Source of the DNA: Nitrospirota bacterium
GTDB taxonomy: Bacteria > Nitrospirota > 9FT-COMBO-42-15 > HDB-SIOI813
DNA: 36,201 nt
Direction: 5' to 3'
NCBI GenBank assembly: GCA_023248395.1
Contig: JAHFEQ010000012.1
Coordinates: forward strand, 1 to 36,201
Under the pieces are notes generated by a model. It searched no databases. It was not told the origin of the DNA and worked only from the letters and a program-made list of their open reading frames with translations. Numbering within the stretch: position 1 is the stretch's first letter; every line of letters begins with the position of its first letter. Below, piece by piece: positions 6,116 through 14,985 of the stretch. A program made the position numbers and the translations under genes.

Positions 6116-7219
6116 ATGAAAACTTCACCAATCCACGACATCCACAAATCCCTCAGTGCAAAGTTTGTTGAAATAAACGGCTGGGAGGTACCAGCACATT
6201 ATGGGAATCCTGTTGCAGAGCATCTTAACGTTAGAAACAGGGTGGGAATTATGGATGCATCCCATAGGGGGAAGGTACGCATCTCTGGCAAAGACAGGAC
6301 CATGTTTCTTCAGAAGATACTCTCCCAGGATATCACGAAACTCACTCCAAACAACGGGGCATATTCAACCCTTCTTGATGTTAAGGGAAGGTTGCTCGCC
6401 TATATGCGCATCTATTGTGATGCGGATTCTTTTCTGATCGATGTAGAACCTGGGCTCCCGGAAAAGATGGTACAGACCCTGACACACTATCTATTCAGAG
6501 AAGATGTGATCATAGAAGATGTTACAGAAAAATATGGCCTGATGACTATCCAGGGGCCGCTGTCAAAACAGGTTTTGAGCAAAGTAACGGATACAGAGAT
6601 TAGGGATATGCCGGAGTGTTCCCATAGGAACCTCCCCATAAAACATGTCAGCTGCAAGGTGGTCAGAACATCTTATACCGGTGAGGATGGATATGATATA
6701 TATGCCCTGTGGGATGAACTCCCTGATGTCTGGAGAAGGTTAGTTGAGGCAGGCAAAGAGTATGGGATAATGTCTTTCGGCCTTGATAGCCTTGAGACCC
6801 TGCGCATTGAGGCCGGCACTCCACTCTACTCCATTGACATGGACGAGCACACGATACCCATTGAGGCCAACCTCGATAAGGCCATCAGTTATGACAAGGG
6901 TTGTTATATTGGCCAGGAGACGATAGCCCGCATAAAGTTCAGGGGGCATGTAAATAAGACCCTCACGGGCTTCTATATCCATGAAGGAATTATTCCTCAG
7001 AGGGGTGATAAGCTATACAAGGTGGTCCATGACATTGAACATCCTATTGGCTTCATTACCAGTAGCTGCCTTTCGCCAACCTTTAATAAAACCATAGCCC
7101 TGGGATACATAAGGATAGAATATAGTGAACCAGGTGAAGAAGTTTATACAGACAAAGACAACAAAAGACTCACCGCCACAGTCGCAAAACTCCCATTCTA
7201 TCCGTGGACAAAAAAATAA
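6116..7219 (+). CDS. YgfZ/GcvT-family folate-binding protein
   Basis: 367 residues with the GcvT/YgfZ fold. The segment KGCYIGQETIARI (261-273) carries the KGCYxGQE signature of YgfZ/IBA57-type proteins, which use tetrahydrofolate in maintaining certain Fe-S enzymes. Elsewhere it resembles the glycine-cleavage T protein (YTGEDGYDIY at 187-196; length close to GcvT). The GcvT catalytic Asp region (usually DDLIV) reads LLAYMRIY here, as in YgfZ, so aminomethyltransferase activity is doubtful. No gcvH or gcvP gene is near. The start lacks a Shine-Dalgarno site and is probably near-leaderless. Confidence 0.82.
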   Translation: MKTSPIHDIHKSLSAKFVEINGWEVPAHYGNPVAEHLNVRNRVGIMDASHRGKVRISGKDRTMFLQKILSQDITKLTPNNGAYSTLLDVKGRLLAYMRIYCDADSFLIDVEPGLPEKMVQTLTHYLFREDVIIEDVTEKYGLMTIQGPLSKQVLSKVTDTEIRDMPECSHRNLPIKHVSCKVVRTSYTGEDGYDIYALWDELPDVWRRLVEAGKEYGIMSFGLDSLETLRIEAGTPLYSIDMDEHTIPIEANLDKAISYDKGCYIGQETIARIKFRGHVNKTLTGFYIHEGIIPQRGDKLYKVVHDIEHPIGFITSSCLSPTFNKTIALGYIRIEYSEPGEEVYTDKDNKRLTATVAKLPFYPWTKK

Positions 7220-7220
7220 T

Positions 7221-7249
7221 TTGACAAACAATATAGCAACTGCTAATGT
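7221..7249 (+). promoter_or_regulatory. candidate promoter of the atp operon
   Basis: TTGACA (7221-7226) is followed after 17 bases by TAATGT (7244-7249), a perfect -35 box with a weak -10 box. It begins one base after the previous gene stops. A start near 7256 would lie downstream of the ATG at 7246, which supports GTG 7282 as the atpZ start. Confidence 0.45.
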
Positions 7250-7281
7250 TTCGGGTTATTTTTAGGGTTTGGGGGGGACTG

Positions 7282-7530
7282 GTGAAAAACGGCGAAGAAA
7301 ATAAGTACCGTTTGCTTCGCCAATTGGGATTACTGACCACAATCCCGGTCGTACTCTTATCAGGGCCGGCAGTCGGATATCTTATAGGAAATTACTTAGA
7401 TAAGAGATTGGGTACCGGACCATGGCTCATGGTCTTCTTCCTGGTCATTGGCTTTGTAGCCAGTATCAGGCAGACCATTACGATCATCACCAGGGCAGGC
7501 CAGAATAGCAGTGATCAGGGAAGAAAATGA
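7282..7530 (+). CDS. atpZ: AtpZ/AtpI-like F0F1 ATP synthase accessory protein
   Basis: 82 residues from GTG 7282; an upstream ATG at 7246 would add 12 residues, but it lies in the -10 box and has no Shine-Dalgarno site, whereas GTG 7282 has a G-run (7271-7277). Two membrane helices are visible: LLTTIPVVLLSGPAVGYLIG with the family signature YLIGNYLDKRLGTGPW, then LMVFFLVIGFVASI. AtpZ proteins act with AtpI at the membrane in ATP synthase assembly and have been linked to divalent-cation movement. It is first in the operon and overlaps the next gene by four bases (ATGA). Confidence 0.82.
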   Translation: MKNGEENKYRLLRQLGLLTTIPVVLLSGPAVGYLIGNYLDKRLGTGPWLMVFFLVIGFVASIRQTITIITRAGQNSSDQGRK

Positions 7531-7958
7531 TGCAAAAGGACTTCATTCACAGGTCGTTTAAGGTATCCATAGTAGTCGCTCTCCTGTTTGCGCCTTTTCT
7601 ACTCGTCTATTTTGGCCCTTCCATCGCGCTTGGTTTTATGGCAGGGGCTGTGTGGAATATTGTCAACATATTTTTACTGTACTGGGTTTTGACCATGACC
7701 CTGTCGGCTACTCCCTCAAATAAGATGTGGGGGGCCACAGCCGGCATATTAAAATTCCCTGTATTATACGGAACCGGATACCTCATTATACGGTATACTA
7801 ATCTATCCCTGTATGGTATAATCGCCGGGTTTTCATTGATATTAATCGTTTTTGTTTTGAGGGCATCAGGCATCTATTTGAAGAACCACGCCGCAAACTG
7901 CGAGGTCCTTCGAAGTGTAAAGAAAATAGGGTTCAGGAATTATGGAAGAGGCGCATAG
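7527..7958 (+). CDS. atpI: ATP synthase subunit I (AtpI-like membrane protein)
   Basis: 143 residues with four hydrophobic segments (about 13-30, 32-54, 70-88, 92-112). Position between atpZ and atpB, size and topology match the poorly conserved AtpI/UncI family, which helps assemble the c-ring. Sequence conservation is low, so the call rests partly on context. It overlaps atpZ by four bases and atpB by 17 bases, implying translational coupling. The hydrophilic tail after residue 112 is basic. Confidence 0.75.
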   Translation: MMQKDFIHRSFKVSIVVALLFAPFLLVYFGPSIALGFMAGAVWNIVNIFLLYWVLTMTLSATPSNKMWGATAGILKFPVLYGTGYLIIRYTNLSLYGIIAGFSLILIVFVLRASGIYLKNHAANCEVLRSVKKIGFRNYGRGA

Positions 7959-8715
7959 CAGCACGCCAGAAATTGCCAATATACTTACTCTCTTAAATGA
8001 ACTTTTTGGAGAATCTCCTGTCGTCAGGTTTCTCCATCACTATGAAAACATCTTCTTCTCCGTAATCATAATTACGATATTGGCCATTGTTGCAAGACTT
8101 GCAACAAAAAACAGGTCCCTGATCCCCAGTAAGCTTCAAAACTTTGTAGAGCTGTGCGTTGAAAGACTTGATGATCTCATATGCGGGGTGCTTGGCCATC
8201 ATTATGGAAGGCATTACACCCCTTTCCTCGGCACACTCTTCATATACATACTTGTCATGAACATCAGTGGTCTGGTGCCAGGGATGAAATCCCCTTCATC
8301 GAGCCTTAACACAACCATTGGACTGGCCATCACTGTTTTTTGCTACGTGCAGTATACAGGTCTCAGAAGACTCGGCGTCATCGGATATATAGACCATCTT
8401 CTCGGAAGGCCAAGGGATATCACAGGGTTTCTTTTTATCCCCCTCATGCTCCCGCTCCATATCATGGAAGAGCTGATAAAACCCCTGAGTCTCTCTCTTA
8501 GGTTATTTGGAAATATACTTGGCGAAGATGCCCTTATCGCGGCGTTTGTCTCTCTCGGCATATTAACCCTGAGTTTTATAGGGAGCCCTGTCGGACTGCC
8601 GCTTCAGACCCCTTTTATGCTCCTGGCAATCATCACAGGAACCATTCAGGCGCTGGTGTTTACGATGTTGAGTAGTATCTATATATTGTTTATGTTGCCC
8701 CATGAGGAACATTAA
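7942..8715 (+). CDS. atpB: ATP synthase F0 subunit a
   Basis: 257 residues, polytopic membrane protein. The proton-channel helix PLSLSLRLFGNILGED carries the essential Arg (Arg187, equivalent to Arg210 in E. coli), and the C-terminal helix has QALVFTMLSSIYI. Near the N-terminus is SKLQNFVELCVERLDDL, then MNISGLVPGMKSPSSSLNTT. With the c-ring it forms the proton path. After its stop comes a 247-base gap filled by two palindromic repeats before atpE, while the upstream junction is an overlap. Confidence 0.96.
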   Translation: MEEAHSSTPEIANILTLLNELFGESPVVRFLHHYENIFFSVIIITILAIVARLATKNRSLIPSKLQNFVELCVERLDDLICGVLGHHYGRHYTPFLGTLFIYILVMNISGLVPGMKSPSSSLNTTIGLAITVFCYVQYTGLRRLGVIGYIDHLLGRPRDITGFLFIPLMLPLHIMEELIKPLSLSLRLFGNILGEDALIAAFVSLGILTLSFIGSPVGLPLQTPFMLLAIITGTIQALVFTMLSSIYILFMLPHEEH

Positions 8716-8719
8716 CTAA

Positions 8720-8843
8720 TACGAACGCAATAAATGGTTTTATACTGCGTTGGACTCCTCGGAAATCCTCGACGTACCGCAAATAGTACGCCTGCGGTTT
8801 TCCTCGTCGTCCGCCTTGTCTAAAGCCATTTCTTACGTTCGTA
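8720..8843. repeat. 124-bp palindromic element in the atpB-atpE gap
   Basis: Imperfect 23-bp terminal inverted repeats (8720-8742 and 8821-8843, 20 of 23 positions complementary, beginning TACGAACG) enclose a hairpin core at 8773-8798 with CGTAC/GTACG. On the minus strand it contains AGGCGTACT, as do the elements at 3447-3600 and 22585-22740. It starts four bases after the atpB stop codon. Confidence 0.78.
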
Positions 8844-8880
8844 GGATGTCACTTTAGTTAATACGTTTGTATTAATTGCG

Positions 8881-8940
8881 GAATTCAGAATGTGGAGTGC
8901 GGAATTTAAAATCCGCGTTCCGCATTCCGCACTCCGAATT
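8881..8940. repeat. inverted repeat upstream of atpE
   Basis: GGAGTGCGGAAT (8894-8905) and its exact complement (8924-8935) form a 12-bp stem around an 18-base loop, with AATTC/GAATT outside. It ends about 10 bases before the atpE Shine-Dalgarno site and is a different family from the adjacent 124-bp element. Confidence 0.75.
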
Positions 8941-8962
8941 TAACATGAAAGGAGGAAATTCG

Positions 8963-9199
8963 ATGGACGCTCAAACAGCATTAGGTTTTGCATTACCAGC
9001 AACCGTAGGAATTGCAGCAATCGCGTCTGGATTAGGCTTAGGAAAGGCCGTTAGCTCAGCCATGGAGGCTATTGGCAGACAGCCAGAGGCCGCAGGCAAG
9101 ATCCAGACCGCGATGGTTATCGGCGCAGCCTTTATTGAAGCATTGACAATCTATGCCCTGCTAACTGTGTTGATCCTTCAGGGTAAAATTGGCGGCTAA
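8963..9199 (+). CDS. atpE: ATP synthase F0 subunit c
   Basis: 78 residues, two transmembrane helices joined by the polar loop [11 protein letters not shown]. The ion-binding carboxylate is Glu59 in [13 protein letters not shown]. The residue after Glu59 is Ala rather than Ser/Thr, and helix 1 ([10 protein letters not shown]) has no Gln in the sodium-ligand position, so H+ coupling is inferred. ATG 8963 is preceded by a near-perfect Shine-Dalgarno site (AAAGGAGGAAA). An in-frame extension to 8876 would translate the inverted repeat and is rejected. Product copies assemble into the rotor ring. Confidence 0.95.
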   Translation: MDAQTALGFALPATVGIAAIASGLGLGKAVSSAMEAIGRQPEAAGKIQTAMVIGAAFIEALTIYALLTVLILQGKIGG

Positions 9200-9216
9200 G
9201 AATAAAGAGGTGGAAA

Positions 9217-9702
9217 TTGAATCTTGACATTTATCAAATACTTACCCAGGCATTAGGTTTTCTAATACTCCTGTGGCTGCTGAAGAAGTTTGCGTGGAAA
9301 CCTCTTCTCACCCTTATAGATGAGCGAAGGGAAAAGATCTCCTCTGAGTTTAATAACATCGAGCGAGTTAAGTCAGAGCTATCCCGGCTGGAGGAAGACT
9401 ATAAGGCCAAACTCGCCGAGATAGATGCGCTGGCCAGGCAGCGGATACAGGAGGCCATCTCAGAGGGACAGAGGATTGCAATAGATATTCAGGAGAAGGC
9501 CAGAGAAGAGGCCCAGAAGACCTTAGATAAGGCAAAGGCCAATATAGAAATGGAGGTCTCAAAGGCCAGGGTAAAATTAAGGAATCAGATGACTGATATC
9601 GCTATCAGAGCAGCAGAAAAAATCCTTAGAGAAGAATTAGACAGAGACCGTCAGAAACGGCTTGTGGCAGATTTCATAGAGAGCCTTGAGCGGGTAAATT
9701 AA
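9217..9702 (+). CDS. atpF: ATP synthase F0 subunit b
   Basis: 161 residues: one N-terminal membrane helix (about 8-23, LTQALGFLILLWLLKKF) followed by a long charged coiled coil (about 35-160) forming the peripheral stalk. ARVKLRNQMTDIAIRAAEKIL is the typical conserved C-terminal segment. The start is TTG 9217, with the Shine-Dalgarno site AGAGGTGG seven bases upstream. Only one b-type gene is present (no b/b' pair). It is spaced 17 bases from atpE and one base from atpH. Confidence 0.94.
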   Translation: MNLDIYQILTQALGFLILLWLLKKFAWKPLLTLIDERREKISSEFNNIERVKSELSRLEEDYKAKLAEIDALARQRIQEAISEGQRIAIDIQEKAREEAQKTLDKAKANIEMEVSKARVKLRNQMTDIAIRAAEKILREELDRDRQKRLVADFIESLERVN

Positions 9703-9703
9703 G

Positions 9704-10249
9704 GTGAAAAAGAGGATCATTGCTGAAAGATATGCCAGCGCCCTGTTGAATGTTACCAAGAAGACCGGGGAAATGGAGAAGATTCTTGAAGAGTTGCTTT
9801 TTGTTAAAAAGCTTCTCTCCGAGAATCCGGCTTTGAAGCGATTTCTTGAAAGCCCTCATATCACTCAGGAAGATAAGATGGTACTGGTGAAAAAGGTACT
9901 ATCTCCTTCCCTGATCCAGACCTCGATAAACTTTCTTCTCCTGCTGGTAAGAAAATACAGGTTGCTATACTTTAGAGAGATTATAGAGGAGTATCAAAGG
10001 CTGTATGACGCCGAAATGGCGATACAAAGGACAGACGTCATCACTGTATATCCCTTAGATGAGATCATGATAGCGAAGCTGCGTCATGCGATTGAAAGGG
10101 TAATGAAAAAGAGTGTACAATTGGCCTTCTATGCGGATCCCGGAATACTGGGAGGTATTATTATAAAAACTCCAAATCTGATTATTGACGGAAGCGTAAG
10201 AAGACAACTCATGGATTTGGGTGATGCACTGAACAGGCTTAAGGTCTGA
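9704..10249 (+). CDS. atpH: ATP synthase F1 subunit delta
   Basis: 181 residues, the usual length for delta/OSCP. The N-terminal helical domain begins KKRIIAERYASALLNVTKK, and the C-terminal region GGIIIKTPNLIIDGSVRRQL is the family signature. It links the b-subunit stalk to the alpha3beta3 head. The start is GTG 9704, one base after the atpF stop, so re-initiation or coupling is likely. The following 125 bases contain an inverted repeat before atpA. Confidence 0.94.
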   Translation: MKKRIIAERYASALLNVTKKTGEMEKILEELLFVKKLLSENPALKRFLESPHITQEDKMVLVKKVLSPSLIQTSINFLLLLVRKYRLLYFREIIEEYQRLYDAEMAIQRTDVITVYPLDEIMIAKLRHAIERVMKKSVQLAFYADPGILGGIIIKTPNLIIDGSVRRQLMDLGDALNRLKV

Positions 10250-10273
10250 GACAGAGCGAAACTGATCAGCGAT

Positions 10274-10307
10274 CAGCTATTAGCAGTCTACCGACGGCTA
10301 ATAGCTG
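10274..10307. repeat. inverted repeat in the atpH-atpA gap
   Basis: CAGCTATTAGC (10274-10284) and GCTAATAGCTG (10297-10307) form a perfect 11-bp stem with a 12-base loop. Related AGCTATTAG/GCTAATAG words extend to about 10324. No T-run follows, so it is not an intrinsic terminator. Confidence 0.75.
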
Positions 10308-10374
10308 ACAGCTAATAGTCATCAGTAGTTGAATATTGGAAAAGACCTTTCACGTTTTTGAAGGAGAAAGTACT

Positions 10375-11892
10375 ATGGCATTAAAACCAGAAGAAGTCAG
10401 TTCAATCATCCAGATGGAGCTGGAAAAGTTTGAGTCAGAACTCCATATGGAGAGCGTAGGAACGGTACTCCAGGTAGGAGACGGCATCGCCCGGATATAC
10501 GGACTTGAAGATGCAATGGCTGGAGAACTGATAGAGTTTCCCGGTGGAGTGATAGGCATGATCTTTAACCTGGAAGAGGACAATGTTGGCGCTATCCTCT
10601 TCGGAGAAGATACCCATATCAAGGAAGGAGATACCGTCAAGAGAACAGGGAAGATCGCCCAGGTCCCTGCTGGAGAGGCCCTTATCGGCAGGGTTGTAGA
10701 CCCGCTGGGAAGACCCTTGGATGATAAAGGACCCATCGTGACCAGCAAGTATCGTCCTCTTGAAGGAAGGGCCCCGAATGTCGTTCAAAGACAGCCTGTT
10801 AAAGAGCCTGTTCAGACCGGGATTAAGGCCATAGACGGAATGATCCCTATTGGCAGAGGTCAAAGAGAGCTGATCATCGGTGACAGGCAGACCGGAAAGA
10901 CCGCCGTGTTGTTGGATACGATCATAAACCAGAAAAACAGTGGCATCTTCTGCATCTATGTTGCCATAGGACAGAAGGCATCCAACGTGGCTGCCGTCGT
11001 TAAGCTCTTAGAGAAATATGGCGCCATGGAATATACGACCGTAGTCTCTGCAACTGCCGATACCCCCGCCTCATTGCAGTATATAGCCCCCTATACAGGG
11101 TGTGCTATCGGGGAAGAGTTTATGTATAACGGGAAGCATGTCGTGGTTATGTATGATGACCTTTCAAAGCATGCCCAGGCCTACCGTCAGTTGTCGCTCC
11201 TGCTCAGGCGGCCGCCAGGCAGAGAGGCTTATCCCGGTGATGTCTTCTATCTCCACTCAAGATTGCTTGAGAGGGCCGCAAAGTTAAAGGATGATCTGGG
11301 AGGAGGTTCCTTAACGGCCCTGCCGGTTATTGAGACACAGGCCGGCGACGTGTCAGCCTATATCCCCACGAATGTCATATCTATTACCGATGGCCAGATA
11401 TATCTTGAACCAGACCTCTTTTATGCAGGTGTAAAACCGGCTATCAACGTTGGGCTTTCGGTCTCCAGGGTTGGAGGAAATGCCCAGACTAAGGCCATGA
11501 AAAAGGTGGCAGGAAGACTCCGCCTTGATCTTGCCCAGTACAGGGCATTGGCAGCGTTTGCCCAGTTCAGTTCTGATCTGGATAAGGCAACACAGGCACA
11601 GCTTATCCGTGGAGAGAGGATGGTAGAGATCCTCAAACAGGATCAGTATGAACCGGTCTCAGTTTCCCGGCAGGTCATGATCATCTATGCGGGTACCAAA
11701 GGGTATCTTGACGATGTCCCTGCCAGTGATGTCCGCAATTTTGAAAAGGAGTTCCTCGCCTTTATGGAGAAGGAATATCCGGATGTGGGTCATGAGATAG
11801 AAAAGGGCAAGACCCTTTCTGACGAGATAAGCAAAAAGATCGATGCGGCTGTAGTGATCTTTAAAAAGAGGTGGCAGGAGAGGAAGAAATAA
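10375..11892 (+). CDS. atpA: ATP synthase F1 subunit alpha
   Basis: 505 residues from ATG 10375, which has the Shine-Dalgarno site AAGGAGAAA; a TTG 13 codons upstream is not supported. The Walker A motif GDRQTGKT is at 169-176. Other hallmarks are [42 protein letters not shown] and [15 protein letters not shown]. The alpha subunit carries the non-catalytic nucleotide site in the alpha3beta3 hexamer. A REP-like hairpin follows four bases after the stop, before atpG. Confidence 0.97.
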   Translation: MALKPEEVSSIIQMELEKFESELHMESVGTVLQVGDGIARIYGLEDAMAGELIEFPGGVIGMIFNLEEDNVGAILFGEDTHIKEGDTVKRTGKIAQVPAGEALIGRVVDPLGRPLDDKGPIVTSKYRPLEGRAPNVVQRQPVKEPVQTGIKAIDGMIPIGRGQRELIIGDRQTGKTAVLLDTIINQKNSGIFCIYVAIGQKASNVAAVVKLLEKYGAMEYTTVVSATADTPASLQYIAPYTGCAIGEEFMYNGKHVVVMYDDLSKHAQAYRQLSLLLRRPPGREAYPGDVFYLHSRLLERAAKLKDDLGGGSLTALPVIETQAGDVSAYIPTNVISITDGQIYLEPDLFYAGVKPAINVGLSVSRVGGNAQTKAMKKVAGRLRLDLAQYRALAAFAQFSSDLDKATQAQLIRGERMVEILKQDQYEPVSVSRQVMIIYAGTKGYLDDVPASDVRNFEKEFLAFMEKEYPDVGHEIEKGKTLSDEISKKIDAAVVIFKKRWQERKK

Positions 11893-11896
11893 GAAA

Positions 11897-11919
11897 GTAG
11901 CCGCAGGCTTTAGCCTGCG
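11897..11919. repeat. REP-like hairpin, copy 2 (atpA-atpG gap)
   Basis: GTAGCC followed by GCAGGCTTTAGCCTGC, the same hairpin as at 2282-2338, in the 49-base gap between atpA and atpG. The atpG start lacks a clear Shine-Dalgarno site, so the hairpin may affect its translation. Confidence 0.8.
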
Positions 11920-11941
11920 TCCTAAATAAAAAGAATATATA

Positions 11942-12790
11942 ATGTTAACATTACGGCAGATCAGAAGGAAGATTATAGCTGCACAAAAGACAAAACAGAT
12001 CACCCGTACCATGCAGATGGTAGCTGCCTCAAGGGTGAAAAAGGCGGAAGGCAGACTACAGCAGGCAAAGCCTTATGCTAAAAAATTGGAAGAGCTGTTG
12101 GTCAGGTTATCGCAGACAGGCCAATTCTCACACCCATTTTTCCAGGCAAGGGAAGTAAAGAGTACAGGATTAATCATAGTGACGTCTGACAGAGGGTTAT
12201 GCGGCTCCTATAATACGAACATCATCCTTAAGGCGGAGTCCTTTTTGAGAAATCTTAATAACAATGCTAAAATAGTTCTGCTCGGTAAAAAGGGGTTTGA
12301 TTATTTTAAGAAGAGAGATTGGGAGATATTGGACAAGGTTGTGGATTTAGGCGGGAAGATGGACTATAAACGGGTTGAGGATATCACAGATCAGATAACA
12401 GGTTATTATCTCTCCGGCGTTGTTGATGAAGTCTATCTCCTCTATACCTCATTCCGGTCTGTCCTCTCCTATAAACCCATGATCGTAAAATTCTTAAATG
12501 TAGAGGCCCCCGAAAAATCTCAGGGGGATAAAGGATTACAATACATCTTTGAACCCAATGTGGGGGAGATATTCGAGAAGTTATTGCCAAAATATGTGAC
12601 GACTAAAATATATATATCATTAGCTGAGTCATTCACGTCAGAGAATGCTGCAAGGATGATGGCCATGAAGCTTGCCACGGACAATGCGGACGATATGATA
12701 ACCCGGCTGACCCTGATGCGGAATAAGGCACGTCAGGCAGCGATCACCAAGGAGATAACCGAGATCGTAACGTCGGCAGAGGCGTTAAAG

Positions 12791-12793
<3 letters not shown>
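11942..12793 (+). CDS. atpG: ATP synthase F1 subunit gamma
   Basis: 283 residues. The N-terminal helix MLTLRQIRRKIIAAQKTKQI and the segment ITRTMQMVAASRVKKAE, and the C-terminal helix LTLMRNKARQAAITKEITEI, are the paired coiled-coil ends that form the rotor shaft; SDRGLCGSYN is the central signature. ATG 11942 is preceded by AAAAAGAATATATA with no real Shine-Dalgarno site, unusual in this operon. It is followed by a 137-base gap with a long AT-rich palindrome before atpD. Confidence 0.95.
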
Positions 12794-14337
<1,544 letters not shown>

Positions 14338-14354
14338 TGGGGGGGAGAAAAGAT

Positions 14355-14404
14355 GTAGCCGCAGGCTCGTAGCCGAGGGCTTTTGCCCCCGGGTTTACCC
14401 TGCG
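14355..14404. repeat. REP-like palindrome, variant copy 3 (atpD-atpC gap)
   Basis: GTAGCCGCAGG at 14355-14365 and CCTGCG at 14399-14404 are the ends of the REP-like hairpin, but the loop has been replaced by a second palindromic segment (GAGGGC TTTT GCCCCC). It looks like one repeat inserted into another. Confidence 0.65.
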
Positions 14405-14445
14405 TTTTAAGTTAGAGGTAAGAAGTAAGATAGAGGCAGGAATGA

Positions 14446-14458
14446 CGACTTTTTACGA
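14446..14458. repeat. orphan end of the 154-bp element
   Basis: CGACTTTTTACGA matches the right terminal repeat of the element at 3447-3600 (3582-3594) over 13 bases, directly upstream of atpC. There is no partner arm nearby. It may be a deletion remnant or chance. Confidence 0.4.
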
Positions 14459-14475
14459 GACCATCAGGAATAGAT

Positions 14476-14733
14476 ATGGCCAAAAATTTCAGATTACTAA
14501 TCATTACTCCTGAGAAGACGTTCTATGATGCGGAGGTAAGCTCTATTATAGCCCCTGGGGACGTCGGATACCTCGGGGTTCTTGCAGATCATGCCCCTTT
14601 GATTACCAGCCTCAAATCCGGCAATCTCGAAATTACCGGCCAGAATGGCGTAAAGAGTACGATGACCATCAGCAGCGGTTTTATGGAAGTCCTGAAGAAC
14701 ACGGTTACAGTCCTGGCAGATTCCATTTCATGA
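14476..14733 (+). CDS. atpC: ATP synthase F1 subunit epsilon, lacking the C-terminal helical domain
   Basis: 85 residues against about 130-140 in most bacteria. The N-terminal beta-sandwich is complete (FRLLIITPEKTFYDAEVSSI, then PGDVGYLGVLADHAPLITSL and SSGFMEVLKNTVTVLADS), so binding to gamma and the c-ring should be retained. The usual C-terminal helix-turn-helix, which inhibits ATP hydrolysis, is absent. The stop TGA (14731-14733) is followed at once by an inverted-repeat element, so truncation by insertion is possible; naturally short epsilon subunits are also known in some phyla. No Shine-Dalgarno site of note is seen before the ATG. Confidence 0.9.
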   Translation: MAKNFRLLIITPEKTFYDAEVSSIIAPGDVGYLGVLADHAPLITSLKSGNLEITGQNGVKSTMTISSGFMEVLKNTVTVLADSIS

Positions 14734-14886
14734 TATAGTAAAGGCAATAAATATGTATACATAATAAGCATGCAGCAGTTTGTCATTCCCACGAAAGTGG
14801 GAATCCATTCTCATCGCCAAATTCTGGATTCCTGCTTTCGCAGGAATGACTCAAAGGATGTAACTTTATTTATTGCTGTTACTATA
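14734..14886. repeat. nested palindromic element directly after atpC
   Basis: Outer imperfect 20-bp arms (14734-14753 and 14867-14886, TATAGTAA...GCAATAAATA) enclose a second inverted repeat, GTCATTCC...GGAATGAC, at 14782-14850, a type of repeat common in many bacterial genomes. The left edge coincides with the base after the atpC stop codon. Confidence 0.75.
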
Positions 14887-14887
14887 A

Positions 14888-14985
14888 AGTCAAAATGCAA
14901 AATGACAAATCAAAATTTAAAAATGAAAAAAATAAATTTTGCGTCTTGATATGTATTTTTAATTTTATATTTTTGATCTTTGATC
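14888..14985. repeat. AT-rich palindromic repeat, copy 2, overlapping a start region
   Basis: Shares 32 identical bases (14890-14921) with 12810-12841, followed by TTTTTAATTTT and TTTTTGATCTTTGATC words like the other copy's right arm. The first 30 or so codons of the gene at 14895 lie within it. Confidence 0.75.

Noticed and set aside
8876-8962. In-frame N-terminal extension of atpE
   Set aside because: It translates an inverted repeat, has no Shine-Dalgarno site and lengthens a highly conserved small protein. ATG 8963 has a near-perfect site and gives the normal 78 residues.
10336-10374. TTG start upstream of atpA
   Set aside because: There is no ribosome-binding site, the extra residues do not resemble the family, and ATG 10375 has AAGGAGAAA.
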